64,000 nucleotides of DNA from Labia minor (GCA_963082975.1 OY720348.1:71387719-71451718), one strand, 5' to 3'. Numbered from the stretch's first letter, positions 32,601 to 45,197 are shown. A program made the numbers and translations. The notes: generated by a model not told the origin, from the letters alone.

Positions 32601-35600
32601 AATAGACAAAGGAGATAAAATTTTAACTTAATTTTTTACAAAGTTCAGTAGTTTCAAATCTTGAATAGTATAATATAATGTACACTGTCTTGGGATTCAA
32701 AGTATTTTAAATAAGATCTAAATATTTTGAAATGAAACGAAATTTACTAGAAAGTACAATTAAACAGTTTTTTCGATGTGTGTATCGATGAATTATTCTT
32801 TTCTTTTTTTCATAATAAATACCAATTTATTAATATTTATTATTTAACACATGTACCACCGGTGGCTCATGCCGTCACATAAAATAAATAGACAAATTAT
32901 GGAGCCAGCCGGAACGTGTTAATAGATGTGATGATGGATTCGAATCTTCTTTTTCAAATTACATTTTTCATTAGCATTTTTAAAACATTTTCCTCTCATT
33001 ATAGATTAGACATTAATTTTCTTATAAACTTTCAAGATTTTAAGAACATTGTTGACACCTGGAATGCCATTAAATATAATTGTTAAATTACAAAATGCTA
33101 CTGCAAAATGTTTATTACTTCAAGTTTTATGTGATATATTAACTGCTAATGGTGTGCCGGAAGACATTCTTTCTGAAACAATTAATTGTTTAGCAGAAGT
33201 GATAAGAGGTCATCGTCATAATCAAGAATACTTACAAAAAGCCTTTGCTCCATCAGATCCTCCAAGGTAAAATATTTATTTTGTTAACAATTTTCCAATC
33301 TTTATATATAATATATCATTCTTGTTCTTATAGATCGTTAATTATGGTTTTAATGATGACATTAGTTAATGAAAAACAACCTTTTACACTTCGAACTTCG
33401 GTCCTTTATTTTTATGAATGCTTCCTTTATCAAAATGAAGAATTTCAGGCTCAACTTATTGAAGATTTATTACCTAAAGATCCTGAAAATGAAGGTATTT
33501 TTATTTCCTTTTCTTTTGTTTGTACTTAACTAGATTATTAAATTCTTCATGTTTAATTTTAAATATTTTTTTTAAGGAAAATTGATTTGTATTTATTTAA
33601 TCGTGAAATTTGAATAAATTTATTTTAGCTGGAGAACTTAATAGAGGGCAATTGATATGTGGAGCCCTTTTCAGTTCTGATGCTCTTTCTAATTGGCTTG
33701 CATGTGTTGCACTATCATATGGTTTGGCAGATAATTCGGCTCATCAAGAAAATATGCTCCGTGTTCGATTATCAACAGTGTGTGGTCAATATCAATATGC
33801 GTATTCAGATAAACAACCATTTTCATTACTTGAACATTGTTCCCTCTTATTGCAATCTGTAATTATTTCACTAAAATTATTTATACTCAATACACTCACA
33901 ATCTTTAATATATATATATATAATACTTTATATTTAGGTGACTCATATTCAAGCAAAATTAGGATTTTTAATTTTATTATCAACCTGGTTATGCAATTGT
34001 CGACCTGCAGTGAAAGTATTTTTGACCATACCAAATAATATTTCCTATCTCATCTCCAAAATTGTGGATGATAATGATGAATTAATTCAAGGACTATGCG
34101 CTTTTCTTATGGCTAATTGTGTAGCTAATAATGACAATTCTGTGGAAAATTTTACAGATGTAAGATAATATTTTTCTTTTTTTTGTTTCTTTTATATTAT
34201 TATTTTCTAAATATATTCTTAAATTTTAGAAACATTTAACTCAAATCATTCGTGAAAGAATTGGTTTAGAATCATATATAAATAAACTGAAACAAGTTTC
34301 AAAACATGAAATATTTTGTAAAGCAGTAAAACATCCACGAATGAATATAATTAAACAAAATGAACTACTTTTAAATCATAAATTTTGTGAATTATTTAAA
34401 GAACAGGAAGGTATGTATATATTTGGCAATTATATTTAATTGTTTGTTTTGTTTTTTTTTTATTATAAAATGAAAATTACTAAAAAATTATTAAAATATT
34501 AATATATAAAAAAATTTATCAAACTTTATATCAATAAATATATGTTAGTAATTGTAAATTTTTAATTTTGCATAATTACTAAATTATCTATAAAATGTCT
34601 ATTTCATTTATTTAATCAAATAGTATTTTTATATATACTTTATCCTGTGAAAATACAACCAAATTATTAACTTAGTCCAAATTAAATAAATGAAAAAAAA
34701 ATTAATATAATATTTTTAAAATTATTTTTATAGGAGTTTTAGTTAATATGATTTACCTTAATTCTCTACAAAATTCTATAATAAATAAACAAAATGAAAT
34801 TTCTGAAAAAGAAATAAATGCTTCCAACCAATATAAAACAGTAATACGTAATCTTGATGAAGAACTTATAAAAGCGAAACAACATCAAGAACATCTGGAG
34901 AAACAAAATATTATGTTTAATGTACATTATCATATAATAATTATTGGGTATTAATGAATATTATTAATATAATATTTAAATAAATTATAGGAAAAAGTGA
35001 AAGAATTACAAGAAACTATAGGAAAATTAAAATTAGATCGGCAAGAATATCAAACTCAAATTAATAATCAAATATCTCCAGAGATGTATAACATACTTCT
35101 TGAAAATAATAATCAATTAAATATGAATTATAAAGATGTTCTAGTCAAATTGCAACAAAAGGATGAATATATATTCCATTTAGTAAGTTTTTCAATTATG
35201 AATATAGACACAGGAATAATGAAATAAAATAAATTCATACAAATAAAAAAACAAATATTAATCCTAAGATAATATATAAATTAGAAAATATTTATATTTG
35301 TATCTTTTTTTAGGAGAATAAATTAAAAGAGTATACTAGCAAAAACATTTTGGAAAATGAAAAATCCTCCAATGTAAGAAATATTAGTAATAATATATGT
35401 AATATATTTTAATTATTTTAAAAACACATTAAATCAGAACTTCCCACTTATTTCATATAAAAACAAATCACTTTAAAATAAAATTTGTAAAAATTAAAAC
35501 TTTATGAAATACTAAACGTTGAAATATTTATTACATTTGTTTGTTTTTTATTTAGGTGAATGAAAGTAATATTGAACATTGTTTAAATCAATCAGATGAG

Positions 35601-35845
35601 ATTTTAAATAAATTGGAAAAAATACACAATGATAATGAAGATTTGTTAGTAATATTATCAAATTATGATTTCAAATTAAATAAAATGAAAAAAGAATTTT
35701 TAAAAATGGGAATTGAGGTATAAATTATTTAATTTATAATTTAAAGATAAAATTTTATATATTAAATTTTTGAAAATGATTTTATTGACAGGTTTTGGAA
35801 GAAGATTCTGATGTTATTTTTCAACAACTTACGGAAATGAAATAA
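29601..35845 (+). CDS. USO1/p115 general vesicular transport factor
   Basis: Sixteen coding exons join without a frame error to 849 codons: 29601-29678, 29834-30059, 30377-30536, 31231-31327, 31392-31593, 31694-31797, 33037-33266, 33334-33494, 33629-33858, 33938-34159, 34230-34410, 34734-34921, 34991-35182, 35314-35373, 35556-35717, 35792-35845. Landmarks of p115 are MDFLKSGLKSVLG, the RLLDRLENSTLLADRR armadillo-like repeats, QKIVAFENAF, DGGIVVEDCL, PEDILSETIN and LICGALFSSDALSNW. The head ends near residue 630; Glu/Lys/Gln-rich coiled coil follows to the end. p115 is a homodimeric tether for ER-Golgi and intra-Golgi vesicles, acting with Rab1, GM130/giantin and SNAREs. It is shorter than the 960-residue vertebrate protein, and the usual acidic tail is reduced to LEEDSDVIFQQLTEMK. 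Intron 5 uses a GC donor at 31594. The N-terminal Met is supported by the family start. Confidence 0.95.
30059..30303 (+). mobile_element. Miniature Penelope-like hairpin inserted on USO1 exon 2 donor
   Basis: Insertion at 30071-30291 (221 bp). It is almost wholly an inverted repeat around a short loop near 30185-30205, with the arm word CAAAGAATACACAACG pairing with CGTTGTGTATTCTTTG. Its head (ATTAAAGCTTTGGTGG, then AAGGGAATTTT) matches the left extension and inverted repeat of the Penelope-like element at 18997. The duplication is GGTATTAGGAAT (30059-30070) and GGTATTAGAAAT (30292-30303). The first two bases are the last exon base and first intron base, so the splice donor is duplicated. 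Confidence 0.85.
30657..31099. repeat. Foldback element in USO1 intron 3
   Basis: Ends of about 70 bp are inverted copies: the left contains TCCTTGATTAATTCTAAGAA and AACTTTTTCC, and the right has their reverse complement (AAAGTTTCTTAGAATTAATC near 31037). The outermost words are CTCGGATTTGG and CCGAGAAG. Non-coding; superfamily not clear. Confidence 0.65.
31850..32446 (-). repeat. Family 1 repeat, near full copy, in USO1 intron 6
   Basis: Reverse complement of family 1, ending in TGGCCACAGGTCAACTTA at 32446. It includes the GTCTGTCCGTCTGTCCG tract, both CACACCAAATTTCACATG blocks and the CATGACGTCACAGCC word. It accounts for about half of the longest USO1 intron. Confidence 0.85.
32447..33036. 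other. Rest of USO1 intron 6
   Basis: AT-rich intron sequence. ATGCCGTCACATAAAATAAA near 32868 is unexplained. No other exon is needed for an unbroken frame. Confidence 0.5.
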
Positions 35846-35876
35846 AATGAAATTTTGTTATGTCAATTATATAATT

Positions 35877-35909
<33 letters not shown>

Positions 35910-37090
35910 ATTTATATATACACTAGTTCTAGTCTCATGTTTTAAATTATTCATTATCAATTTTGGACCAAATTATGTTAATATGAAAAAATATTTTTGG
36001 TATTAAATTAATTCAGAAAACATTCCAGGATATACAAAAAAAGGTCCATAGATTTTATTCTAATAAACTTCTTTATAAAGGAATATAAAGTTGTAATTAT
36101 ATATAAACAATAAATGTTTTCTTATTTAAAATAATCTCAGATCAATATATATAAAATGCATTACAAAATAAAAAAAATGATACATAGACAAATAATTAAA
36201 TTATTAAAAATAGCATAACGCTTTTTTATATTTTTTTTTTTTTTTGTTATTTTTTTTCTTTTTTTTTTTTCTTTTTTTTTGTTTTTTTTTAAATTAAATA
36301 ACAGAAAAAATTATGTACATAGAAGAAAATAATTAAATTAATAAAGTCCGAAATCTCGTATAGTGATTTTCGAATAGACAATCCATTGCAAAAAAGTCAT
36401 TTTTATTCTAATTTTAATATTAAATTAAAACCAAAACAAAAGTAAAATTTTTAAATTGATATATATATTTAAAAAAAAAAAAAAAAAAAAATTAAATTCT
36501 CTTATTTTAATTTTTCATTTATATAGTCAATTATATACATTGTTAATATAGTAATTAACAACCAAATGATTATCTAGGCTTTTTATGAATATATTAAAAG
36601 ATGTTTATATATATATAGTTTATGGTAAAAAATAGTTTCAAAAATGCAACAGATTATCTAAATTGAAAAATAATTGTCTATTTGTTAATTTCTTGTCTTG
36701 AACAATAATAATATCACTGTCATTGACTAGATTATGGTATAAAATAAACCAAATAATATAATTATTGTATCATTCATTGTTTTACTTTATAAATAGTTCT
36801 CGTGATATACTTTTAAGATCGACAATATATATATATACACATATATATATATAAATTTACAATGTTCTTTGATCAAGAATTATTCAACAAATAAATACTT
36901 TTATAAATCTTAATACTAATCATTATAATGACCAATGTCTATAATTTTGCCATTAAAATACCATTACTCCAAACTTGATTTTACATAATTATTAAATTAT
37001 ATTAAACAAAAGTCGAAGAGCAATTTATTTTATAAGTATTCAATAAATAATATATACTATTTTTTTGATAGAATTAAATGAGATAATGAT
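35846..37090. other. USO1 3' region, low complexity
   Basis: It begins with a TA microsatellite (35879-35900). A long T tract with scattered C and G lies at 36226-36289, and an A run at 36471-36490. AATAAA-type signals at about 36062 and 36108 could end the USO1 transcript. No other gene is supported. Confidence 0.45.
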
Positions 37091-37092
37091 AA

Positions 37093-37370
37093 TCAATTGA
37101 ATGAAATAAACATTCTATCGTTTATGGAATTAATATATACTTCATTGATAATGTAAGGATTAACTCCTTTAAAACTAATCTCATTTAATTCTTGTTCAAT
37201 AGAATATATATTTAATTTATTTAATACTTTTACATAACATTTTACATTCATATTAAAACATAATGCCGGCAGTGATGATAATACAGAGTTGGTGAATATT
37301 AATTTATTTATTTTTATAAAGACTTCGGACAACACTAAAAAGTTTGTCATAATTTGTCCCCATTCAAATT
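37093..37370 (-). CDS. Possible terminal exon, unrecognised
   Basis: On the minus strand an open stretch reads WKEFEWGQIMTNFLVLSEVF and continues through CFNMNVKCYVKVLNKLN to a stop at 37093. It could start with a TAG acceptor about 37385. Amino-acid composition is more protein-like than the surrounding frames, but no family was recognised and no partner exon was found. Chance is quite possible. Confidence 0.2.
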
Positions 37371-37389
37371 CTTTCCAGATTAATTTGAG

Positions 37390-38092
37390 CTATTTTATGG
37401 TGTTTGGTTGTCACTGAATAAGGATAAACTATATAAAATTCAACTCAAAATATATAAAAAAAAATAAATTCATCGGAAAACATTAAAATAGTATTAGAGA
37501 TTTCAAAATTAATGATTCATTTTTCTTTTTTTTCTTTTTTTTTTTTTTTTTTTTTTGATAATCTAGGAAATAAAAAATTTATGATATATATAATAATGGA
37601 TAGATAGCCTTAAAAGGGAGATATAATGATCACTAATCATATGGTATATAGTCTAATTGAGATATAACATCAATCAAATATATATATAATATATTTATGA
37701 GATTTTAAAATTGAAATAATTTCTATAATACATTTCATTCGGGATCAATTGAACTATAAATTTAAACTTATTTTGCAAACAATAGAATAGAAAGATATAT
37801 TATCATGGTAATCATTTCAGAATGAAGATCGATTTGTGAAATTTAATTTGTTTTTCCTTTTTAAGCCTTCCCTTAAATAGTGTGGTGTTCCGAAAACGCA
37901 GCCCTAAAGCCTTTATTATTAACAAAATAAATATGCAAATTTGTTTTTACTTTATTTTGTTTCAAGTATTATTGGTACATAGTTATTCAGAATGACATAT
38001 CAACTGAAAATAATATATAAATTTATTTAAATTTCTATTGATTTTTTAAAATTTTATAAATATATATTATAATTAAGATTTGTTTAAAACGC

Positions 38093-38129
<37 letters not shown>

Positions 38130-38890
38130 CAAAAATAAAAATGTAATTAAATTAATAGTCTGTATATTTACTCAATTCATTTTTATTTAAAATTAATATA
38201 ATATAGTATAAAAAGATTTTTATATAAGAAAATATGGTTAAATTTTTGATAATAATAATAATAATAATGTTTCATTTAAATAAATTTTTTTTCTTAAAAT
38301 AAATTTTCCAATTTATTTTTGTCTATCAAGTCTTCATCAGTTCCCCTACCCCCTCCCCTTTTCAACTATCGTACTATAAATATTTTTGATTTAGATTTCT
38401 TATAATAGATAATTGAGTGTATATAAACATTTTAAATTATTCATTTTTTTTTTTTTTTTTTTTTTGATCAAGTTTATATATTATTTTAATATTTATATTT
38501 TAATTTCTAATTTTTAAAGCCCATTGAATTAATTTTGAGAAGTTATATTAATTTTTTTTTTAATTTTAAATTTAAATCATTTTTTCATATTTTCCGACAT
38601 CATTGGAAGAAAAATATTACTTTTAAAGAGGAGAGGATCAGGATCAAACCCATATCTAAATGATACTTTCTATTTTCATTTTATTTTATTATTATTATTA
38701 TATAATTAAGTTTGTTATATATCTTTATATAATTATTTATATTATTGACAGTCTTAAAATATTTCGTTATTATTTTAAACATCTAGCTAAAGAGCAAAGA
38801 ATAAAGATAAATAATATATAATTTTAAATGCTGTATTCTTTGAATATATATTAAATCATCAATAATTTTTTTTTTTGGCTATTTTTAAAT
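37390..38890. other. AT-rich spacer with simple repeats
   Basis: It holds T tracts (37520-37556, 38445-38465) and a TA run at 38098-38125. No gene or element is recognised. Confidence 0.5.
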
Positions 38891-38896
38891 AAATCA

Positions 38897-39205
38897 AGAA
38901 AGGGCAGCGGTCGGGGAACAGGGGTAAATTACCCCAAATGGGGTAAAAATGAAACTTTTGTGAGTAAAAAGTATATATTTTTAATTTGCTATTTTATAAA
39001 CCTGTTAGTATTTTTACAAATTAAATTCTTAGTTATTGTTTTCTTTTCAAAATTATCATGGGGGGGGGGGGGGGGGCTATAATAGGAAAGATGCTAAAAA
39101 GAGGCGATTTCGTTTGTTTTTTTTGCTCTTCACCATGTGGTAATAATATCAACAAAAATATTTTGGGGTAATGATTAAAAAAGTTCCCCGACCGCTGAGA
39201 TAGGG
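38897..39205. mobile_element. hAT-type MITE (293 bp)
   Basis: The element at 38905-39197 starts CAGCGGTCGGGGAAC and ends GTTCCCCGACCGCTG, a perfect 15-bp inverted repeat. The flanks AGAAAGGG and AGATAGGG are an 8-bp duplication with one mismatch. An internal 17-base G run sits at 39060-39076. Non-coding. Confidence 0.85.
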
Positions 39206-40590
39206 AAAGAACTCCAATTTCCAAAACAAATTATGCTTGGATGATTCCAAAAATTATAACAATTTATAAAAAATATACCACTTGCCTGAAATGGATGAAA
39301 GTAATGGTAGAAAAAAAAGTAAATCTCATGTTATTACAGAAATAAAAATACTATTTTGAGCCTAAAATGACAGTAGATGAATTATGAAAAATGACAATAA
39401 TTTGGAATCAAGGATTGGATGATTATGACATGAGATAGGATGGATGGAAAAGTATGGATGCTGCAACAAAGACCGTGAAGTTTACAGGAGGTAAATCATA
39501 ATAAACAGAGCCTTAATGGAAGGTTTTTATCAATAATTATATTTTTCACTATCAAAATTTGCTATGAAAGTATAAAAAAACAAAACAAAAAAAAAATTTC
39601 TATTTAGGAGAACGTTTATAAATTGTAAAATTATATATAAATAAATTTTTCTTTTGCCATATTAAATTTAACATTTTTAAATTCTTTAAAAAAAATGAAC
39701 AAATTAAAAGAAAATACACATTGGTTATGATAATTTTTTTTTTTTGTCTCAAATATCATATATTAATAAAACTCAATTTAATAATTGATTTAATTTGTTA
39801 GTATTATATAAATTATGTAATGAAAAATTATTCACTATTTAGGGATTTATATTATCATACAAAATTTGAATAAATTAATAACATTTTATTTTTGTTTTCA
39901 ATACTACCAGAAATATGTACAATATATTAAATAAGGAACACTTATATTGAACTTTCCAAAAGACGGTTGGTCATAACTACGACTCGACAGAATCAAGATT
40001 TTTAAAACTATCATGCGAGTTTAAAAAATTGTCCGTGAAAAAATACTGATGGAGAAGTTGTTTTTTAAACAAGAAAACAAATAAAATCAAATATCATGAT
40101 CAAGGGATGCCAAGGAATGGCGGATTGAACTTAAAACTTGAAATTAGGGGAGGAACTGGTTAAATGGATTTCAAACTACAATTATGAAAGACTTAAAGAT
40201 CGGGATATAGAATATGAGGAAGAATATATATATATATATATATATATTATATTTACGAAAAAAAAATAAAATTTACGTCACTGGTAGATAAGAAACAAGT
40301 ATGTGTGTTTATCAATTGTATAGTGTATGATTGTGAAAATAATTTATTCCTGGAAGAATTTCAAGGCATTTCCACTAAAAAAATGTTTAATTCGGTCAAA
40401 AAAAATTTTAAAATCAGTCCCAGGTATTGAGAATTCAAATTCATTGCCTTTCATTATTTCAGCAACATTCTATTGCCAACATTCTGCAGTTTTGCCTACC
40501 AATATCCGTTGTAAAAACAAAGTGTGGGTTCTCCTATATATATATATATATATATATATGAAGGAGATACTTTTCATATACTTTATATAG
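39206..40590. other. AT-rich spacer, nothing recognised
   Basis: TA microsatellites lie at 40225-40248 and 40535-40558. The 87-codon frame at 40327-40590 runs into a TA repeat and has no protein features. Confidence 0.5.
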
Positions 40591-40599
40591 ATTTAAAGT

Positions 40600-40830
40600 C
40601 AGGGGTGTCTAAAATGCGGCCAAAACCCTTTGAGATGCGACCCAAACGCAAATTATGAAAATATTTAAATTTTTTCAATATGGTTCCAAAAAAAAGGTGA
40701 AATGATTTTGGGATTAGACTTTTAAATATTTCCGACATTTTTAAATTTTTTCAATAAGGTTCCAAAAAAAGGTGAAATGATATTTATGTGCGGCCCAGCA
40801 TTTTTTTTTTTTTTTTTTTGTAATTTAGCC
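40600..40830. repeat. MITE-like repeat with internal tandem motif
   Basis: It starts about CAGGGGTGTCTAAAATGCGG. It then has two copies (40665-40710 and 40738-40783) of a motif with TTTTTTCAATATGGTTCC and AAAAGGTGAAATGAT, then GTGCGGCCCAGCA. The same internal motif appears in the elements at 41850-42119 and 42900-43110. The right end is not defined. Confidence 0.4.
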
Positions 40831-40975
40831 CTTTTTGGAGTGTGATTTTAATTTCGTTTTTTTATATTATAGAAATATTTAATTAAAATGTAATACAATT
40901 ATATTACATTTATTTATATAAATAACTTGGTTTATTTTTTGTGAGAGAGGGCGATTTTTTATAAATTTTTTATAT

Positions 40976-41457
40976 TATACAGGGTTAATAAAAGAATGGT
41001 GCAGTTTTGAACATGGTTTAAATAAAAACAAAATTACTTACAGTTAATATTTTTTATTTCTCGAATTTGCCGTCTCAAACAGTTTTTTACATAATTAATA
41101 AATTTCAATAGGTGCTTCTTTAGTCGCTCGACAAATGTCCGAAAGATGCTCAATATCTGTCCAAACATTAGTTAACATTTCTTCATTAATGGTTGCTAAA
41201 TCACTTAAAAAAAGCATTAATGAAAACTGACAACCATTAACGAATAAATGTTAACTTAAGTTAAGTTAAAGTTTGGACATTTGTTGACCGTCTAAAGATG
41301 CATCTATTGAAATGTATTAATTATGTAAAAAACTGTTGAGAAGACAAATTCGAAAAATAAAAAACAAACTGTAAGTTATTTTGTTTTTATTTAAACTATG
41401 TTCAAAACCGCACCATTCTTTTATAATAACACTGTATATAAGTATTTATTGAAAATA
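40976..41457. mobile_element. Foldback MITE with about 200-bp inverted ends
   Basis: The left arm (AAAAGAATGGTGCAGTTTTG, CAGTTTTTTACATAATTAAT, CGACAAATGTCC) is the inverse of the right arm ending in AAAACCGCACCATTCTTTT at about 41425. The centre is short. Superfamily unknown, possibly Tc1/mariner-related. No coding region. Confidence 0.7.
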
Positions 41458-41841
41458 TTATTCGATTCTAGTTTATTCTGTAAAACATTTAATGAATCAT
41501 TTTAAATAATCGTTAATTTATAAAAAAAAAATTTTCATTTTTAAAAAATAGAAGGTGCGCGCCATTTTACCCTTTCGCACCGGGTGCCCTATTGTCGGGC
41601 TACGGCTCTGTATATATATGTTTAAAATTGATTTAAGAAAATCACATTCAAACGCTCAAATATAATTTACTTCTATATTTACTTTAAAATCCTAAGGAAA
41701 TTAAGATATTGGCAATGCTTCAGTAAGTGAATTGAACACCCATTCTACCCTGGTATGGTATAACTTGTAACAACATATATATCAACCGTTTATTTTGAAA
41801 GTGGTGTAAATCCATTTTTTGTAGTTTCGAGAAAAATTAAA

Positions 41842-42127
41842 GGTTAGTACAGTGTTTCTCAACCTTTTAGTATTCACGGGCCAATTTTCAATCATAATTT
41901 TCATCGCGCCCCCCACCCCCATCGAAAATGTTTCAGAGCATCGCAAAATCATCTGACCTTTTTTTTATAACCATATTGAGAAAATTGAAAAATAATCGAA
42001 TATGTTCAAAAGTTTTCCCACAAAATCATCTTACCTTTTTTTTTTCTTTAGAACCATATTGAAAAAAAGGGAATTTTCTCTTGGATATGCTCGCGCGCCC
42101 CAAAGGTTGAGAATCACTGGGTTAGTA
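41842..42127. mobile_element. hAT-type MITE (270 bp) with perfect 8-bp TSD
   Basis: The element at 41850-42119 has ends CAGTGTTTCTCAACCTTTTA and AAAGGTTGAGAATCACTG. The direct repeats GGTTAGTA at 41842-41849 and 42120-42127 are identical. It contains a double TTATAACCATATTGA-type internal motif. Confidence 0.9.
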
Positions 42128-42890
42128 TATATAAAATATTGATTGTGATTATTTCAAGTTTGGCCCAGTTTTTATTAATTTATCAGTATGTAAATTGATT
42201 AAATAAATTTCTTTTAGGGGAATATAACCAGTGGAGTCATCCTTTCGCACGGGTTCGCGATAGAATCCGTTGTTAAAATATTTTTATATCAACGAACCCG
42301 TTGTTTATTTGTCAGTTTAGCCGAAGCTGAAGAGGTTTTAGCTTTAGATTTAGCAACAGATAAAAGGAATTCACTTCTCGTTGAAAATATTGGCCATTTT
42401 ATGACAATATTTCGGATTGGGATCCAATACCTTTCGTAAAATCCTGGCTTCGTGAAGGAAAACAAACATGACACCAGAGTCAAGAAAAAAAAGAAAAGAA
42501 AAGGAGCATCCAGAAAATCAAAAAAGAATTTAGAGTCTATTGTAAAGTTTATTTAATTTGTTTTGATTCACAAAATAAAAAAAATTTGAAGTTTGTTGTG
42601 AATAAAATAAAGTTTATTGTTTTATAATTATTGCACAAAATTATTACCGAACCCTTTGTAAAATATTTAGGATGACACCACTGAATATAACTAAATATAA
42701 CTAAAATAATGTATATATAAAAAAATACATACAACTTCTTTTAGCAATCAATTTTAAATTGAATAAAACATTAGCATTTTTTAAGATATTAAATATTAAT
42801 TACTTAGTTAAAAATAAAAAGTTTACAGTAAATTAAGTATATATGATATAATATCTCATTATTTATAAAAAACTTTCAAAATAAACGGTT
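42128..42890. other. Spacer with possible decayed repeat
   Basis: A patch at 42230-42480 (CGCACGGGTTCGCGATAGAA; AACGAACCCG) is less AT-rich than its flanks and has a 64-codon minus frame. I recognise no protein or element in it. Confidence 0.35.
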
Positions 42891-42899
42891 CAGAAAAAA

Positions 42900-43120
42900 A
42901 TGTCTTCGGGACAGCCTATTGTCCCGGTTTTTAAATATTTTGGACATTTTGTAATTTTTTTTCAAAATTTTTTCAATTTGGTTCTAAAAAAAGGTAAAAC
43001 GTTTTTGGGACTAGGCTCTTAAACATTTCTGACTTTTTTTTAAATTTTTTCAATTTGGTTCTAAAAATAAAAAAGGTTAACCGTGTCCCGGTTTGGTGTT
43101 TTCGAAATACGGTCACCCTA
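42900..43120. repeat. MITE-like repeat with the shared internal motif
   Basis: The segment opens GGACAGCCTATTGTCCCGG and closes GTGTCCCGGTTTGG, then ATACGGTCACCCTA. It contains two copies of the TTCAATTTGGTTCTAAAAA motif also seen at 40650-40785 and 41940-42070. Ends are not exactly defined. Confidence 0.4.
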
Positions 43121-43344
43121 TATATATATAAATTGAAATCTGATAAGATTTGTCTTTAAAGGAATCACCAGAAAAAGAGTAGAAAGTTTCATGAATTAAA
43201 ATCTAAGAATACTAAAAAATTGCTGGTGTCATGAATAGAATCCGAGTTCACCGAGAAAACCCATAGGATCAATAAACATACTAGATAAAGAATTATAAGC
43301 GATAATTAATTTATTGATTTATAAATAAATTAATGTAATTATGA

Positions 43345-43475
43345 CTAATAGTAGTAACAATTTCTAATGAACAATAACTAATTTAATGAGCCATTTCACC
43401 TTAAATTGGCTTGCATTGAGACATGCATGGCTTTATCTTTGAGACAAGCATATGACTACTGACAGGATCAACCAT
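43345..43475 (-). pseudogene. Fragment of 18S rRNA 5' end
   Basis: On the minus strand from 43474 the sequence reads TGGTTGATCCTGTCAGTAGT, CATATGCTTGTCTCAAAGAT and AAGCCATGCATGTCTCAATG. Then come CAAGCCAATTTAAGGTGAAA and GGCTCATTAAATTAGTTATT, the universally conserved start of eukaryotic 18S rRNA. Differences are a T in CCTGTCAG, AAGATAAAG for AAGATTAAG, a short deletion after GGTGAAA, and rising AT substitutions, so this is a decayed copy and not an rDNA gene. Similarity fades near 43345. Confidence 0.85.
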
Positions 43476-43479
43476 CATC

Positions 43480-45190
43480 AAGTATTTTTTTGTTTTCTTA
43501 TAGATATAATTCATTCAATAATTCAATTATTACTTTGAAAAATTGCTTTTATTAGGTACTACTTTAATATTATTTTGTATATATATATATATATACCAAG
43601 GTTTTTGCAAAAGTAAAAATCATTTTTGGTATTAAAGATAAATGATTTTATGGAGAAATAAAAAAAATAATTGACATACACAAAATAATTTAATGGTGTA
43701 ATTATATTGCTAGCAAATTAATTATTAATTTATTTAAGGATGAAAAATAATATTTTAAAACAATTCTGGCCAAACCGTGAATGAAAACTGGAATTTTTCT
43801 TAAATATTTTTTTGAATGATAAAGTTTAATTTCTAAGTTAAAATAATAATAATAAAAATAAAAATGTTCCAATAAATACAAACTGTCAAATCCATGATGT
43901 GAATCTATCAAAGGGATGATATTTAAAAATAATGAAAAATAATGATTTTATTTAACTTAAACAAATAATAATAATATAACATGAATTTTTATTGAATAAA
44001 TTATTATCGATGTACGTATATTGAATATTCAAATATTGTCAATAAATTATGTTGATAAATATATATATATGTATAAAATTATAAAATAATAAAATATGTT
44101 TATTATTAATTGTACTTTTTTGTAAATTCAAAGGAATTTAGTCAAAAAAAAATATGCGAAATGATTGTCATATTTAAAAATGTAATTCATAACTGATCTC
44201 CTAGAAGTTCTCGGTGAGGAGGATTTTCAGTTTAAATATTTTGTCCCGTAAATCAATTTGGATTGGCTAGACCTGCTTTAAAATTAAATTGAAATGTCAC
44301 TCTGAACACCCTGTAAGCCGGCGAAAATATTTTTGAAACATCTATATTCATGTATCTATTTATCTGTAATTAGATATAATGATACAAACAATGAAATGTT
44401 TAAAAAAATTATATATTCAAAAGTAAATGCACTGGAAATTATTTTGACTTAGAATGTAATCTCTCTTTCTTTCTTTCTTTCTTTCTTTCACTCACTCACT
44501 CTCTCTATATATATATATATATATTATATATATATGATATTTTTATTTAATAAAATCCTTATATTATGTTTAATAACTCTACACTACATAAATATAAAAA
44601 AATTTTAAAATTGCATAAATGTAACCCAAAAGCCAAGCAAGATATTTTTGTCTAAATTAATTATATACAAGATGTTTAATTAATTCGTTTCTAATTAGTC
44701 CTCTATCTTAGATGTTTTAAAATGGTTATTTGGAAATTAATAAAAAAATAATTTCCATATGGTTATAATAATATTATAATAATAATTTTAATCTCACTAT
44801 TTATATATATTGGAAGAGATTCAAATTGGTTCGATGGTGGAATTATTATTATAATTATTATTTAAATTTGTTTATGGTATGTTTAAGGGTTTCTTTATAT
44901 ATGTATATATATATATATAACTACAATAGAAAGAAATGGTATTTTTTTTTCTTACAGTCGGTTACTTACCGAGACAAAAATATGAATTGCGACTCTTGGA
45001 TCTATATAATATGTATTATATTTATTTTATTTTAAATTCTTATTTTTTTTTTTTATTTTTCTTTTTTAAATGTATTTATTTATTTATTTATTTTGTTTGT
45101 GAGTTGGAATAAAGAGAAATCTAGATAATATCTCATTTACCAGACTTCCAATAGTTTGCAATTTCAATTGAAATTAGTAAATCGCAATTT
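43480..45190. other. AT-rich spacer with simple repeats
   Basis: It holds TTTC, CACT, TC and TA runs in series at 44462-44535 and TA runs near 43580 and 44905. A less AT-rich patch at 44190-44330 is unassigned. No gene is supported. Confidence 0.5.
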
Positions 45191-45197
45191 TCTTAAC

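Noticed and set aside
37093..37350. 85-codon frame as a full gene
   Set aside because: No family recognised and no partner exon. Listed only as a weak candidate exon.
43140..43340. Continuation of the 18S fragment
   Set aside because: A few words (such as CGGTGAACTCGGATTC on the minus strand) vaguely recall 18S, but alignment by eye is not convincing.
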